A DNA stretch of 64,000 bases from Chamaelirium japonicum (lineage: Eukaryota; Streptophyta; Magnoliopsida; Liliales; Melanthiaceae). The notes beneath the pieces are model-generated. The model saw only the letters and a list, made by a program, of their open reading frames with translations. It was not told the DNA's origin and ran no database searches. The stretch covers positions 1,268,501-1,332,500 of the forward strand of contig CANTAL010000004.1 in assembly GCA_947650365.1 (NCBI GenBank). The letters run 5' to 3'. This document shows, piece by piece, positions 11,037-21,849 of this stretch (within the stretch, counting starts at the first letter, position 1; the number at the start of each line of letters is the position of its first letter). The position numbers and the translations under genes are program-made.

Positions 11037-12953
11037 CTAGGAAGTTGACTTCGCGGTTGGCCTTTGACGGTTGATACGCAAGTTGGGTATCCTTTGTCGT
11101 GCAGCAACGAGTACCGGTGAGAAGGAACCGAAGGTGATGGATGTCATATTGGCCATAGCGACCTCCCCAGAGTCGATCTCTATCTTTCCTTGCTTTGTGA
11201 GCGCCATGACTCTTTCCTTGAAGATGAAGCATCTTTCGATGGGATAACTTACCACTTGGTGGGATTTGCAGAAGAGAGGATCATCGACGCGATGCATCTG
11301 CTCGGGCCTCTTTGAAGGAGGGAGCTCTATCATCTTCTCCTGCAGCAATTGATCAAACATAGAGGAGACTTCCGAGTCCGGGAAGGGGTACTCCTTTGCT
11401 TCGAGCTCCTCAAGAGTCATCCTTTGCCTTTCCGGCGGAGGCGACAGTATGGCGGCGCCCTTTCTCTGATCCGGCTTGCCACCGATTTTGAGCGGTTTGG
11501 AGGTCGAAGCGACGCTGGCAATATTGACTTGCTTTGGTTTCGGTGCCAGCGATTTGTCTTTCTTCTCCACCTTCAGGAAGTCCTTGTTCTTCGAGTCTCC
11601 ATAGTTTCCTAGGCTGAGTTCCATGTCGTGAGCCCGAGTTGCGAGTTCTTCGAAGGACCGAGGCTTGATACCTTTGAGGATGTAGAGCAGGCCCCAGTGC
11701 ATGCCTTGGGTGCACATCTCGATGGCCAAGTCTTTAGATAAGCGGTCTCGTGAATTCAGTGCGAGGTTCCTCCATCGATTGATGTAGTCGATCACTGGCT
11801 CGTCCTTCCTTTGCTTGATGGCAGTAAGCTCGGTCATGCTGACGGTGCGTCTGGTGCTGTAGAAGCGATTGAGGAACTCCCTCTCCATCTGATCCCAACT
11901 GTCGATAGATCCTGGTGGAAGATCCACATACCAGTCGAATGCATTACCTTTGAGGGTGCGAACGAACTGCTTCACCATCTCATCTCCGGATGTGCCAGCA
12001 TTGTTGCAGGTTTCGATGAAGTGAGCGACGTGCTATCTTGGATTTCCCTTCCCGTCGAAGTGCTGGAACTTTGGTGGCTGGAACCCGATGGGGAAACGCA
12101 GCTGCTTGATCCTCGCGGTGTAAGGCTTCGAGTATGCCACCGTGATCGGAGGAAGACCACCGCCGTGGGAACGCATCATGTCAGCTACCAACGCTTGTAT
12201 TTGCTGGGCATTCATTGTTGCTGTTGCCGGAGGTTGTGTGGCCACCGAGACTGGAGCTGGAGAGATGACTTCCGCCGGGATGGGAGCCGAGGAAAGTGCC
12301 GGAGTAACCGCTTGAATTGTTGGAACAACCTCTGCGGGAGCAGGAGTTAAAGACGGAGCTGGAGCAGCTACCAGAGAGGCAATAGGTTGATCGTTTGTTG
12401 CAGTACCCTTTGCGCTTAGCTTTTGAAGCAGAGTGTTGATGTGACGATCCTTCTCCTCCATTAGCCGAGTAATCTGCACCATATGTTCGCCCATTTGCAT
12501 GACTTGGAGCTGAAGAGCAGATGGGGGATGATGACAGAGGATGTCCTAATGTTGCATGCTTGCATCCTCGCCATCATCGTCGGAGATGTAGTTGTGTCGA
12601 CTTGCTTCTGGTTGATGACGGATGTTTGCCCCCTGCAGAGGAGGTGCGACGTCCGCTGGAGAACCCGAACGGACTCGGGGTTAGGGCTGGTCCTTCCCAA
12701 ACTTCTGGACATGGACTCCATGATCGAGGCTTATTTCTTTATGCGCCAAGGCCTCGTCGGTGCTTTGGCGAGCATCTTCGGTAGTAATTTCTGGCATGAA
12801 GACATCCGCCAGAGTTCGAGTACATCGGGTATAAACGCGTACCATCGGGGGAGCATCACCTTCCGGGTTTACTGGACCACCATGTCGAAGTAAAGGAGAC
12901 TCGGTGATGGGCGAAAGGCTTGGAGCAAACGCATCGTTGCTTGTCCCGGCCAT
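11037..12953 (-). pseudogene. gag of copy A
   Basis: ATG at 12953-12951 (MAGTSNDAFAPSLSP). A Pro/Ala-rich linker precedes the capsid-like domain (VRTLKGNAFDWYVDLPPGSIDSW, EFLNRFYSTRRTVSMTEL, QRKDEPVIDYINRWRNL). A knuckle-like motif CKSHQVVSYPIERC lies near 11270-11230; it has His at the second position where plant gag usually has Cys, and the usual third-position His is Tyr. The frame is interrupted at 12681-12683 (TAA, where copy A' has CAA) and by further breaks before 12500 and near 11980. It packages RNA in related elements. Here it is probably inactive. Confidence 0.75.
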
Positions 12954-12998
12954 TGCGAACTTGAAGCAACTTCTTCAGCCGTACGGATGAAAGGAGAG

Positions 12999-13017
12999 GA
13001 GGTCCCACCAGGCGTGG
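12999..13017 (-). other. PBS-like site of copy A
   Basis: The minus strand reads TGCCACGCCTGGTGGGACC, close to the PBS-like sequence of copy A' (21581-21599). The sequence upstream in the element's orientation is not an LTR but the GC-rich patch at 13018-13440. I do not assign a tRNA. Confidence 0.5.
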
Positions 13018-13440
13018 CACAATAGCAGCAATAGTGGCAGCGCATAGACGAGGTGCAGGCAACGGCCGTGTGAAGTGGCACACAGGCGGGCGCGGTCATA
13101 GGTGGCCGATGCGGGTGCAGCGCAGGAAGGCTGCAGGTGCGCAGACGGCCGGCGTCGGGGCGCTGGCGAGTCCGAGAGGCCGGCAGGTGGCGCAGGTCGT
13201 GCGACACGGGCATTGGGTGCACGGAGGGTCGAGCACATGTGCAGCAGCAACGGCGGTGGCACTGGAGCGGGACGCGGTGGCCGGGTGAGGGTGCAGCAGC
13301 AACATCGGCGGCGCTGGCGCGGGATGCGATGGCCGGGTGCGGGCACAGCAGCGGCGGCGGTGGCCTAGCGCGGGCATAGCGGCGGCTTGCGGCGCGGGAC
13401 GCGGAGGATGCGGGTCGAGGGACCCCAGCCCCTCTTCAGG
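13018..13440. other. GC-rich patch between the two element copies
   Basis: Very GC-rich sequence with CAG/GGC runs. It includes about three copies of a 52-bp unit (13241-13393) with GCAGCAGCAAC...GGCGGTGGC...GGGACGCGGTGGCCGGGTG. Overlapping ORFs on both strands are composition artefacts. It lies exactly where an LTR would be expected and does not resemble the LTR at 21605-24276. Confidence 0.6.
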
Positions 13441-13735
13441 GTTGCTATATTTTTAAAGGGAGAGAGAGGGGGGCTATGGTTTTGCACAGGAGAGAGGGGC
13501 TGCGTCTCTCTCTCTCTGGTTTCCCCCTCTTTTTTTCTCTTTTTTTTTTTTACGAAGGGTTGTGGCCCTCTTCCGTTTCTGGGTCTTGGCTGACTCTTCA
13601 TCTCCGGGTCCTAGCCGGCCTTTTCTCTGGACTTGACTTCTTTTCTCTCGACTTCTGGACTTGATTTGTTGTCTTTTTCTTCCGGAATTGACTTTGCCAC
13701 TCGATTTGGACTTGCACTTTTCATCTCCTTGCAGG
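13441..13735 (+). promoter_or_regulatory. possible leader of the coiled-coil ORF
   Basis: TATATTTTTAAAG at about 13447, a CT-rich and poly-T tract (13500-13552), then a pyrimidine-rich stretch ending in CTTGCAG directly before the ATG at 13736. The end looks like a splice acceptor. In the right-hand Tat-like element the antisense ORF also has an acceptor of this kind (TTTGTTTGCAG, before 54043). This is suggestive only. Confidence 0.3.
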
Positions 13736-15330
13736 ATGCGTTTGTTTGAACAGCTTCCGAGGACCGACTTGATTATCGAGGAGGTCTACAGTGATGCGGC
13801 TTTCGAAGACCTGTCATCGAGCTTTGGAGAGAACGTTTCCGATAATGATGCCGGCTTGAAGGATATCGAGATAGGCGATTTGGAGTTTGGTGAGGAGGAA
13901 GACGAAGCCACGAGCATCGACAAGGAGCAGACTACTTTGGTCGTCTTTGGCTTGCCGATCTTGACCTTGGTGACTACTCCAACGGTTTTCTTGGCTTCAT
14001 GGAGGTCACAGAGGATGTGGTCGTCGCTGATGCATACGCTCTTCTTCGAGTTGCTGCTTTTAACTTCAGTTGAGGTTCCATTCCTTCGGATGGCCCGAGC
14101 TTTTGCACGAGCCTGGCAGGTTTTAGGGCGGATGACTCCGTGTTTGCGGAGCAGACGCACACCTTCTTGGAGGATAGCGATGTTTATTCCTTGTGACTGA
14201 CTTTGCTAGAGGAGGATGTTTCCTTGGCTTTAGATATGGCCAAGGAAGAGGGACGTCGACTGGAGGGACTTCACATGCTTGTTACTGTTCAGTCGGTTCG
14301 AGAGCGAATGAAGGCAAAGGCCACTCGTGCGTTGCTGCAAAAGTTGGAGTCCTGTCTGGAAAAAGCGAAGGCAACCTTGCAAGGCAGCGAAAGGAGCTGA
14401 CTGTGTGCTGGGAGATACTGGCTTCTTGCCCTTTGGAGTTGCAGTACGTGAATGCCTCGAGAGACGAGATGCTGCCGCGCCTGAGGGACTTCACATGCTT
14501 ACTACTGTCGACTTGGTTCGAGTGCAGAAGAATATGGAGATTACTGGCGCGTTACTTCAGAAGCTGGAGTCCCTTCTGGAGAAAGCTCGAGCGACCGAGA
14601 AGCCTTCTGGAGCGGAGCTTGCGAAGCAGTGGAAAGAGCTGGTGACGTGTTAAAAGCTGGTGGGACGATCGAGAAGACTTCCGGAGTGAACCTTGCGAAG
14701 CAGTGTGCATAGCTAGCGACGCATTGGAAGTTGACGGCATCTCTACCCCGGGAGTTGCAGTGCGTGTAGGCCGCGGGAGGTGAGCTGCTTCAACACCTTA
14801 AGGACTTCGACTTGCTACTCGTGCGTCGCTTTAGAAGCTAGAGTTCTTTTTGGGGAAAGTTCGAGTGACCGAAAAGACATCTGGAGCAAAACTTGCGAAG
14901 CAGCATGAAGAGCTGACGAATTGCTGAGAGCTGGTGGAGCGATCGAGAAGGTTTCTGGAGTGAACCTTGCGAAGCAGCGCGCATAGCTTGCGATGTGTCG
15001 GAAGTTGACGACTTCTCTACCCCTGGAGTTGCAGTTCGTGTAAGCTGCGGGAGGCGAGCCGCTTCGACGCCTTAAGGTCTTCGACTTGCTACTCGTGCGT
15101 CGTTTTAGAAGCTGGGGTTCCGTTTGGGGAAAGCTCGAGCGACCGAGACGATGTCTAGAGCGGAGCTTGCGAAGCAGCACGAGGAGCTGACGAAGTGCCG
15201 GGAGCTGGGGGAGTGACCGAAAAGGCTTCCGGAGTGAACTTTGCGAAGCAGCGTGCATAGCTTGCGACGTGTCAGGAGTTGATGGCTTCTCTACCCCTGG
15301 AGTTGCAGTGCGTGTAAGCTACGGAAGGCG
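13736..15330 (+). pseudogene. antisense coiled-coil ORF of the A/A' element
   Basis: ATG at 13736 opens an acidic N-terminus (MRLFEQLPRTDLIIEEVYSD...). Later frames hold charged, Leu-heptad segments such as LLQKLESLLEKARATEKPSGAELAKQWKELV. Frames shift near 13980, 14200 and 14400, and stops increase after 14650. The 3' half is a repeat of about 275 bp. It runs opposite to the gag strand, as the antisense ORF of the Tat-like elements does. It may be the same kind of accessory gene with only its coiled-coil part kept. The function is unknown. Confidence 0.5.
14255..15330 (+). repeat. about 275-bp tandem repeat encoding coiled-coil segments
   Basis: Units start at about 14255, 14475, 14774 and 15049. 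They share CTCGAGCGACCGAGA, GAGCGGAGCTTGCGAAGCA and CCTGGAGTTGCAGTGCGTG. Early units read as open Leu/Lys/Glu-rich helix. Later units carry stops. Copy A begins inside the unit equivalent to 15049. Confidence 0.7.
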
Positions 15331-15559
15331 AGCTGCTTCAGCGTCTCGAGGACTTTGACTTTCTTGTCATCTTTTGATTTGCTGACTGAACTTATGGATC
15401 TGCACTCGTTCTCTTCTGAACCAGTCTTCTGAGACGATTTTTTATTTTTTTATTTTTAGTCTGGACTGAACCTTTGTAGGTTGCCTACGTACCCTACTGA
15501 GAGGGATCAAGTTGCGCGTAGTTCGTTTATTCCCTTTTTTTTTATTTTGGCAAGGGGGT

Positions 15560-17930
15560 AACCTTGCGCTAAGCAAAGTACCTTTTGAGGGACTTGCCGC
15601 TGGTAGGCAGAGTCGCCACTAGTTCGCAGCTGTCGCCCGCCTTCTTTGTTTCAATGTAGTTAGAAGTGAAGATCTTCTTAACTGGAGTTTTGATGAGTGC
15701 TGGAGCTTGACTGGAGTCGATGCCTCGGTGATTTGGGAGGATTTGTTCGCCGCTTTTGACGATGCGAGCTTGAGTTTTTGTCAGGCGATGTGGTATTGCA
15801 GCTGAGGGTAGTAAACCCATGTGCAATATGCTTTCTTTGTTGCGACTAGATTTAAACATCAACTTGGTGGAGTTTTGCCCCCGAGTGTTTTCTAGCTCAT
15901 TTGTGAGTCGCTTGGAGTTGGTGTACTCGGAAGACTCGGTTGAGCTCGAGATGTGCAACCGACCATGTAACGGTAGTGTCATCTCTTGTAAAGTGGTGAA
16001 GTTGGCCTTGGAGAATGATGACGCTGGTTCCTTTGCTGGAGTGGAAGGCGATCGTCCTAGCTTACGAAGCCACAGAGGTGTGTGCCGCAGGACTGAAGCA
16101 GCTTAAGTGGGCAATGGAACGTATCGCATTGAGCTTGATTTGAAGTTGATATGAATTTTTCGTCTTGATGCTGACGCTCCCTTGACTTAGTGCGCCTTCT
16201 GGCTGGAGGATATTGTTGGTTTTGCAAGTGGAGAGGTTTTGTCCCTCACAACTGCTTTGACTTCTTGGGCTCGTGGAGCCTTTGCTGGAGGAGCTTCTGC
16301 AATGGGGTCTTTGGCCTGATGGACCTTGAAGTCAACAAGGTGTGCTTTAGGCTCGTTGAACAGCTTGCCGTTGGCGGTGATGCTTTTCCCCATACTTTCA
16401 ATATTGGTGTCGCTTTCTTCATCGTATTTTCGATGCACTCGGTGAACTTCCATCATGCAGCAGGAGACCTTGAAGTTTTGATCAGCTTCAAGGAAGCGAT
16501 TGGGAAAGAACTCCTGGAGTGTCACCAGCTTTGGGCATATTTACTGGAGAAGATTTTTCAGACTTGCTGGTGGTACTTCAGACGTCTTTCTTTCTGGAGC
16601 TTCATTTTTTTCCTTGAAGGTCTTTCTTCTGGGGAGTTTTCTAATCACCCGATGTTTCTCGTGGTTAGCCAGACGTGCTATCATGTAGCTTGATCGTCGT
16701 GGTCTTCTCCTTCAAGGTGCCATAGCCCATGTGTTTTTATCAGTAAGATCTTCCTCGCCAAGGTGAAGAATTGGTGCTGCGACTGAAGGCACTTCTTTGA
16801 TCGGAAGAACTTGCTCTTCTGGAGACAGTACCAATTCTCCTTCTGATCCCCAGCCGGTTGACTTGACTTCTTCGTTTGGAAGAGGGAGTGTTTGCATGAG
16901 AGGCGATTGCCCCCAAGACAGTGAGGATTTGGTCCTAGGCACTGAAGGAGCATGCCGTTGTCGTCTTCTTGGACTGCCCCCCTTCTTTGAGTCATCACCA
17001 GTGGACTGCCCCCCTTCTGCGAGGACTGGCGGGGCTTCTTGTAACTCGTCGTCTGAAGTAGAAGTATCACCGTTGTAGTTTCGATAATGGAGATATGGTT
17101 GACGGCCGCCATGGGTGGGTGGGTGGGTATTGAAACGACGTCCTCGACTGGCATTTCCAAACAATCGAACACCGACTTCTTCTTTGGTTGCTTGACTGAC
17201 CTGAGCCTTTCGAACATGGATGTACACTTTAGACTCAACCGGCTTTGACTGCTTTTATTTTGCTTCTGGAGTAAGGCTTGGCATCGAGCCCGTCGCCGTC
17301 TTCTTTTACCGTCGGGACGGCTGGCGTAGGTAGAGCGTGCATCGGAGATTGTCGACCCTTCAGCTGCTTCGCCTACCATCTTTTCCCTAATGTAGTTGGA
17401 GGTGAAGGTCTTCTTCGCTGCAATCCTGACGACCATCAGAGTTTGACTGGAGCCGATGCCTTGGCGGTTCGGGAGAATTTGTTCGCCGTTTTGAAACAGC
17501 CGAGCTTGAGTCCTCGTCATCCCATGTGGCGTTGCTGCTGGGGGAAGTGTGCCCATGGCACTTTTTTTCTTGTAGCCGGCTTTGAACATCAACTTAGCAG
17601 CTTTTTGCTCCCAACTCCCTTTTGGCTTGAATTCGAGTTGATTAGGGTCGACAGATTCGACAGGTCCGCTCGAGTTTGGAGCTTGCGTCAGACTAGGTAA
17701 TGGCAACGTCATTTCTTGCAGAGTGATGACATTGGCCTGTGATAATGGCGGGACCATCTTTCTTACCGGAGTAGAAGGCAATCGCTCGGATTTACGAAGC
17801 CACTGAAGTGCAAGACGCAGGACTGGCGTTGCTTGGACGGGCAATGGGGTATGTTGCATTACTCTTGGCTCGGAACTGATACACATCCTTTGCCTTGATT
17901 TTGACACTTCTTGGACCTCGAGTCTCACCT
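15560..17930 (-). pseudogene. G-patch-like region and second module of copy A'
   Basis: An open minus-strand stretch (17928-16681) reads RMCISSEPRVMQHTPLP..., EFKPKGSWEQKAAKLMFKAGY and MTRTQARLFQNGEQILPNRQGIGSSQT. The order and second copy (KTQARIVKSGEQILPN, about 15760-15720) match copy A. The middle repeat KPTGWGS...VPPA...LQEFFPNRFLEAD is also doubled, so the internal duplication is older than the A/A' duplication. No RT motif follows. Confidence 0.55.
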
Positions 17931-18019
17931 TGTCGGAAGGTTGCGTCGGATTTACAGGTGAAGGAGTCTCAGTCCGCTTGATTTCTTCAGTTTTTAGGGT
18001 TCAAGGGGCTTTAGCTAGA

Positions 18020-19540
18020 AAGACTTCTGCCACAAGGTCTTTTGCCTGATAGAACTTGGTGTCAGCAAGGTATGCCTCGGCTTTGTTGAATGGTTTATCA
18101 TCGGCGACGATGCACCTATCCATGCCTTCCTCTTAGTACTTGAGGCACTGATGCCAAGTGGACACTACAACACCGTTCTCATGTAGCCATGGTCTTCCCA
18201 ACAGGAGGCGATACGACGTCTGGCAATCAATGATATGGAAGAGGACCGTTGTGTTGAGCGGGCCGATTGAAAGCTTCAGGCGGATGATTCCGATGGTGGA
18301 CTGTCCGCCCTGGTTGAACCCTTGAATGACCAGCTGGCTATGCAAGAGTTGGTCATTAGTGATGCCGAGTTGTCGCATTATCTGGATGGGCATGATATTG
18401 ACGGCGGAGCCACAGTCTAGCAGGATTCGATTCACTGGCTTCTTCTTGATGTATCTCGAGACGTAGACGGGCGGGTTGTGCAATCGTGTTCCGAGTTGCA
18501 AGTCTTCGTCCGAAAAAGTTATCACCGTATCGCACGAGGCCACAGTCTTGCCCTTCTTGTCATCCCTCCTTTTCCTCTTGTAGCTGTCGGGTTTGCCAAG
18601 GCTGCAGCCATTGCCAGGCGAGCTTTCTTTGGAAGGTGCAAAGCTTTCACGAGCGGCAAGTATAGGATTGCCTCGTCATGAGAAGTAGTGTCCTCTTTGT
18701 CGGAGCCGTCTCCCTCGTCAGTGGAGTCGTCTTCTTCAGAAGTCTCGACCTTACCCCTTCCTTTCGATATTTTACGAACTTCAACCATGCAACACAAGAC
18801 CCCGACGTGTTGATCGACTGGGAGGAAGTGATCGGGGAAGAACTCTTGCAACGTTGCTGGTTCTGGAAGGTTTTGCTGGAGAAAATCGTCCAGGTTTGCC
18901 GGTGGCACTTTGAACGTCTTCCTCCCTGTAGTCTTGCTTTTCTTCTTGTAAGACCTTCGCTTGGGAAATCTCCTCACCACCCGGTCTTGCTTAAGTTGCC
19001 TTGCTTGCCGTGGCCTTCGTCGCCGGGGTAGCATGACCCATGCCTCTTCATCGGTGGATTCTCCCTTGCTAAGATGATGATCGGCAGCAGTAGCTGGTTC
19101 CTTATCAATTGGAGGAACTTGTTCTTCCGGAGGCTCTACTGGCTCGTCTTTCAATCCCTAGCCGGTGGGCTTGATTTCTTCAATCGAAAGTGATGGAGGT
19201 TTTGAGTAGAGGACGTAATACTCGAACTTTCCCGAAGGCTGGCCCAGCAGACTGACTTCTGGATCTCCTTGCTCGTATCTCTTCTGGAGAACACGTTGGG
19301 ATGTAGCTTGACTAGGAGGGACTCGCTCTTCTGGAAGCTCTACTGGCTCGTCTTTCGATCCCCAGCCGGTGGGCTTGATTTCTTCGGTTAGAACGGGCAA
19401 AGGCTTTGAGTAGAGGACGTAATAGTCGAATTTTCCCGAAGGCTGGCCCAGCAGACCGACTTATGGATCTCCTTGCTCATACCTCTATTGGAGAGTACGT
19501 TGAGATGTGACTTTGCTTGGGAGAATGCTGGAGTGAGCGA
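18020..19540 (-). pseudogene. protease-like region of copy A'
   Basis: Frames read PRRRRPRQARQLKQDRVVRRFPKRR, FKVPPANLDDFLQQ, LPEPATLQEFFPDHF, VITFSDEDLQLGTRLHN and NRILLDCGSAVNIMP. IMRQLGITNDQLLHSQLVIQGFNQGG and SYRLLLGRPWLHENG follow. The protease core is open here, unlike copy A, where it stops after IQTMR. The catalytic triplet is D-C-G. The frame breaks near 18530 and at 18132 (stop TAG). Confidence 0.6.
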
Positions 19541-19597
19541 TGGTTGCCCCTGGGGCAATGGCGTTTCTTCCTCAGCGGGCGCAGGAGCACGTTTTTG

Positions 19598-21531
19598 TCA
19601 CTTCGAGTCCTTCAGCTGGGAAGTTGACTTCGCGGTTGGTCTTTGACGGTTGATGCGCAAGTTGGGTGTCCTTTGTCGTGCAGCAACGAGTACTGGCGAG
19701 ACGGAACCGAAGGAGATGGATGTCATGTTGGCCGTAGCGACCTCCCCGGAGTCGATCTCTATCTTTCCTTGCTTTGTGAGCACCATGATTCTTTCCTTGA
19801 AGATGAAGCATCTTTCGATGGGATGACTTACCACTCGGTGGTATTTGCAGAAGAGAGGGTCGTCGACGTGATGTATCTGGTCGGGCCTCTTTGAAGGAGG
19901 GAGCTCTATCATCTTCTCCTGCAGCAACTGATCAAACATGGAGGAGACTTCCAAGTCCGGGAAGGGGTACTCCTTTGCTTCGAGCTCCTCGAGAGTCATC
20001 CTTTGCCTTTGCGGCGGGGGCGGCGGTATGGCGGCTCCTTTTCTCTGATCCGGCTTGCCACTGATTTTGAGCGATTTGGAGGTCGAAGCGACGTCTGCAA
20101 CATTGACTTGCTTCAGTTTCGGTGCCGGCGGTTTGTCTTTCTTCTCCACCTTCAGGAAGTCCTTGTTCTTCGAGTCTCTACGGTTTGCTAGGCTGAGTTC
20201 CATGTCGTAAGCCCGAGTTGCGAGTTTTTCGAAGGACCGAGGCTTGATTACCTTTGAGGATATAGAGCAGGCCCCAGTGCATGCCTTGGGTGCATATCTC
20301 GATAGCCGAGTCTTCAGATAAGCGGTCTCGTGAATTCAGCATGAGGTTCCTCCATCGATCGATGTAGTCGATCACTGGCTCATCCTTCCTTTGCTTGATG
20401 GCAGTAAGCTCGGTCATGTTGATGGTGCATCTGGTGCTGTAGAAGCGATTGAGGAACTCCTCTTCATCTGATCCCAACTGTCGATAGAACCTGGCGGAAG
20501 ATCCACATACCAGTCGAACGTGTTGCCTTTGAGGGTGCGAACGAACTGCTTCACCATTTCATCTCCGTATGTGCCAGCATTGTTGCAGGTTTCGATGAAG
20601 TGAGCGATGTATTGTCTTGGATTTCCCTTCCCGTCGAAGTGCTGGAACTTTGGTGGCTGAAACCCGATGAGAAAATGCAGCTGCTAGATCCTCACGGTGT
20701 AAGGCTTCGAGTATGCCGACGTGATCGGAGGAAGACCACCGTCGTGGGAACGCATCATGTCAGCTACCAACGCTTGTATTTGCTGGGCATTCATTATTGT
20801 TGTTGCCGGAGGTTGTGTAGCCACCGAGACTGGTGCTGAAGAGACGACTTCCGTCGGGACGGGAGCCGAGGAAAGTGCCGGAGTAACCGCTTGAATTGTT
20901 GGAACAACCTCTGCGGGAGCGGGAGTTGAAGACGGAGCTGGAGCGGCTACCGGAGAGGCAATAGGTTGATCATTTGTTGCAGTATCCTTTGCGCTTAGCT
21001 TTTGAAGCAGAGTGTTGATGTGATGATCCTTGTCCTCCATCAGCCGAGTAATCTGCGCCATATGTTCACCCATTTGCATGACTTGGAGCTGAAGAGCGAA
21101 CGGGGGATGATGACGAAGGACGTCCCGATGTTGCATGCTTGCATCCTCGCCATCATCGTCGGAGATGTAGTTGCGCCGACTTGCTTCTGGTTGATGACGG
21201 GTGTTTGCCCCCTGCAGAGGAGGTGCGACGTCCGGTGGAGAACCCGAACGGGCTCGGGGTTGGGGCTGGTCCTTCCCAAACTTCTGGACATGGACTCCAG
21301 GATCGAGGCTTGTTTCTTCATGCACCAAGGCCTCGTCGGCGCTTTGGCGAGCATCTTCGGCAACAATTTCTGGCATGAAGACATCCGCCAAAGTTCGAGT
21401 ACGTCAGGTGTAGACGCGTACTATCGGGGGAGCATCACCCTCCGGGTTTACTGGACCACCGCGTCGGAGTAAAGGAGACTCGGCGATGGGCGAAAGGCTT
21501 GGAGCAAACGCATCGTTGTTTGTCCCGGCCA
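19598..21531 (-). pseudogene. gag of copy A'
   Basis: Starts ATG 21531-21529 (MAGTNNDAFAPSLSP). TGA at 21406-21404 stands where copy A has CGA. The capsid-like part (VRTLKGNTFDWYVDLPPGSIDSW, DEPVIDYIDRWRNL) has a stop near 20685 (TAG for AAG) and a one-base loss near 20461. The knuckle-like CKYHRVVSHPIERC (about 19850-19810) has a C-H-H-C arrangement. A neighbouring Pro/Ala-rich linker (AAPAPSSTPAPAEVV) precedes the capsid part. Inactive, but the domain order is clear. Confidence 0.75.
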
Positions 21532-21580
21532 TTGCGAACTTGAAGCAACTTCTTCAACCGTACGGATAAAAAGAGAGAAG

Positions 21581-21599
21581 GTCCCACGGGGCGTGCCAG
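21581..21599 (-). other. PBS-like site next to the 2.67-kb LTR
   Basis: The minus strand reads TGGCACGCCCCGTGGGACC, five bases inside the LTR end (TATACA, then GATTTC). It has the form of many plant gypsy primer-binding sites. The tRNA is not assigned. Confidence 0.6.
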
Positions 21600-21849
21600 A
21601 AATCTGTATAAGCAGAAAAAGATCCGGGTTGTCTTTATTGCAAACACACGAAGATTACAAGAGTGCTGGGACCCGGGGACTCGGGGGTACGGTGAGCTGG
21701 GTGCGGCGAATATTGATAAGGAGATTGTGAGAGAGATCCTCTGGAGGGTCCCTTTGATCCGCGTCTTCATATGGTATTCGTGCGAGAGCTCTGAAGGTGT
21801 TGCCCAGGATAGAGGTCTTTACAGGGTGAGGTTTTTTGAGAGGCTAAGG

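Larger units (their letters stand above)
6537..13017 (-). mobile_element. truncated second copy (A) of a gypsy-related element without RT or integrase
   Basis: Matches 15049-21598 in the same order and orientation with scattered differences. Minus-strand order from 13017: a PBS-like site, gag, a protease-like region, a G-patch-like region and a diverged second copy of that module. Last comes part of the plus-strand coiled-coil ORF. No RT, RNase H or integrase motif is seen. The left edge at 6537 falls inside a 275-bp coiled-coil repeat unit and joins the 297-bp satellite through a shared AAAAAAGGAAAG. No LTR is found at either side of this copy. Confidence 0.75.
15049..21598 (-). mobile_element. 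first copy (A') of the gag-protease element internal region
   Basis: Direct repeat of 6537-13017, offset by about 8.51 kb at the low-coordinate end and about 8.58 kb after a 60-bp difference at 16229-16287. That segment is bordered by TTTGC in A' and is absent from A. In element orientation it follows the 2.67-kb LTR and PBS-like site, so this is the copy with an intact 5' end. Confidence 0.8.

Noticed and set aside
13034..13379. Overlapping ORFs of 80-120 codons on both strands
   Set aside because: GC-rich repeat sequence is open in many frames. No domain and no consistent reading frame.
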